A stretch of 48,447 bases of DNA, from assembly GCA_017853385.1 (NCBI GenBank), contig JAFMJR010000006.1:1-48447 (forward strand), given 5' to 3'. The stretch comes from Ilumatobacteraceae bacterium (GTDB taxonomy: Bacteria > Actinomycetota > Acidimicrobiia > Acidimicrobiales > Ilumatobacteraceae). Below, in pieces: positions 47,633 through 48,447 of this stretch. A program made the translations under genes and the position numbers. The first letter of the stretch is position 1, and each line of letters opens with the position of its first letter. Below the pieces are notes generated by a model. It had not been told where the DNA came from. It made no database searches and saw only the letters and a list, made by a program, of their open reading frames with translations.

Positions 47633-48447
47633 TCAGATGCGCAGTGACAATCCGCGTTCGTCGAGCTTCAACTTGATTTCATCCAACGACTTCTGACCGA
47701 AGTTGGTGATGTTCAAAAGATCTTCTTCGCTACGGAGCAGCAACTCGCCAACAGTGTTGACCTGTGCGCGCTTCAAGCAGTTGCGTGGACGCTCGCTCAA
47801 GTCGAGGTCTTCAATGCTCAAGTCGAGGTCTGGCGAACCAGCACCGGTTCCTGCGAGTTCACCGAGCTCAAGTGCCATTGGAGCATCGCTCATGGTGGCA
47901 ACGAGGTCTACCAGTGAACGAAGTGTTGCGCCTGCTGACGCAAGTGCTTCGCGTGGCTCAATGGTTCCGTCGGTTTCGATATCCAGAATGATCTTGTCGT
48001 AGTTCGTTGACTGCTCTACACGTGTTGGTTCAACAACGTAGGTGCAACGACGAACTGGTGAGAAAATTGCATCGATTGGAATGATGCCAATGACCTTGCG
48101 GGTGTCACGGTCGCTTGATGCATAACCTTTGCCGCGCTCGATGGTGAGGTCTACGACCAAACGACCCTTCGCTGACAATGTGGCAATGTGCTGTGACTTG
48201 TTGAGAATTTCAACACCTGCTGGGCACACAATGTCTGCTGCAGTTACGTCTGCAGGACCCTTGACATCAAGCGTGATGACAACTGGCTCGTCGCTTTCAG
48301 ACACCACAACGATGTCCTTCAAGTTCAAAATGATTTCGGTGACATCTTCAGTGATTCCTTCGATGACATCGAACTCATGAAGAGCTGACTCAAACTTGAC
48401 CGAGGTGATTGCTGCGCCAGGAATTGACGACAACAACATGCGGCGAA
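47633..48447 (-). CDS. rpoA: DNA-directed RNA polymerase subunit alpha (5' end truncated by window edge)
   Basis: LLSSIPGAAITSVKFESALHEF near the edge; alpha-CTD LDLSERPRNCLKRAQVNTVGELLLRSEEDLLNITNFGQKSLDEIKLKL. Confidence 0.97.
   Translation of the reverse strand, partial: RRMLLSSIPGAAITSVKFESALHEFDVIEGITEDVTEIILNLKDIVVVSESDEPVVITLDVKGPADVTAADIVCPAGVEILNKSQHIATLSAKGRLVVDLTIERGKGYASSDRDTRKVIGIIPIDAIFSPVRRCTYVVEPTRVEQSTNYDKIILDIETDGTIEPREALASAGATLRSLVDLVATMSDAPMALELGELAGTGAGSPDLDLSIEDLDLSERPRNCLKRAQVNTVGELLLRSEEDLLNITNFGQKSLDEIKLKLDERGLSLRI

Overview
This is a gene-dense bacterial chromosomal window. It looks actinobacterial (Acidimicrobiia-like, by inference): the gene order rpoA-rplQ-truA-rplM-rpsI-glmM-[GlmS-like]-acpS-alr-tsaE-tsaB-rimI-tsaD-dusB-maf-groES-groEL on the minus strand is a recognisable actinobacterial core arrangement. 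Other content includes a TetR regulator with a Zn/Mn-type ABC transporter, Amt, an HNH protein, NUDIX enzymes, and a B12-binding mutase subunit with sucCD and mdh. There is also PcrA/UvrD, a cytochrome P450, an NlpC/P60 hydrolase, guaA, an FMN riboswitch with ribD-ribBA-ribH, a TauD-type dioxygenase and a prokaryotic phospholipase A2. I found no tRNA/rRNA genes, CRISPR arrays, prophages or transposons. The most interesting observation is a 1141-aa GlmS-like protein in the normal glmS position. It keeps the N-terminal MCGI glutaminase start and two SIS domains, but has an insertion of about 130 aa right after the catalytic Cys strand and a C-terminal extension of about 300 aa. Other points are an unlisted 55-aa ORF, a 17-bp perfect inverted repeat inside the 3' end of a capA-like gene, dyads over nearly abutting convergent stop codons, a rib operon without riboflavin synthase, and a possible leaderless self-regulated TetR gene. 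All calls come from reading the sequence and motifs; no database search was run.
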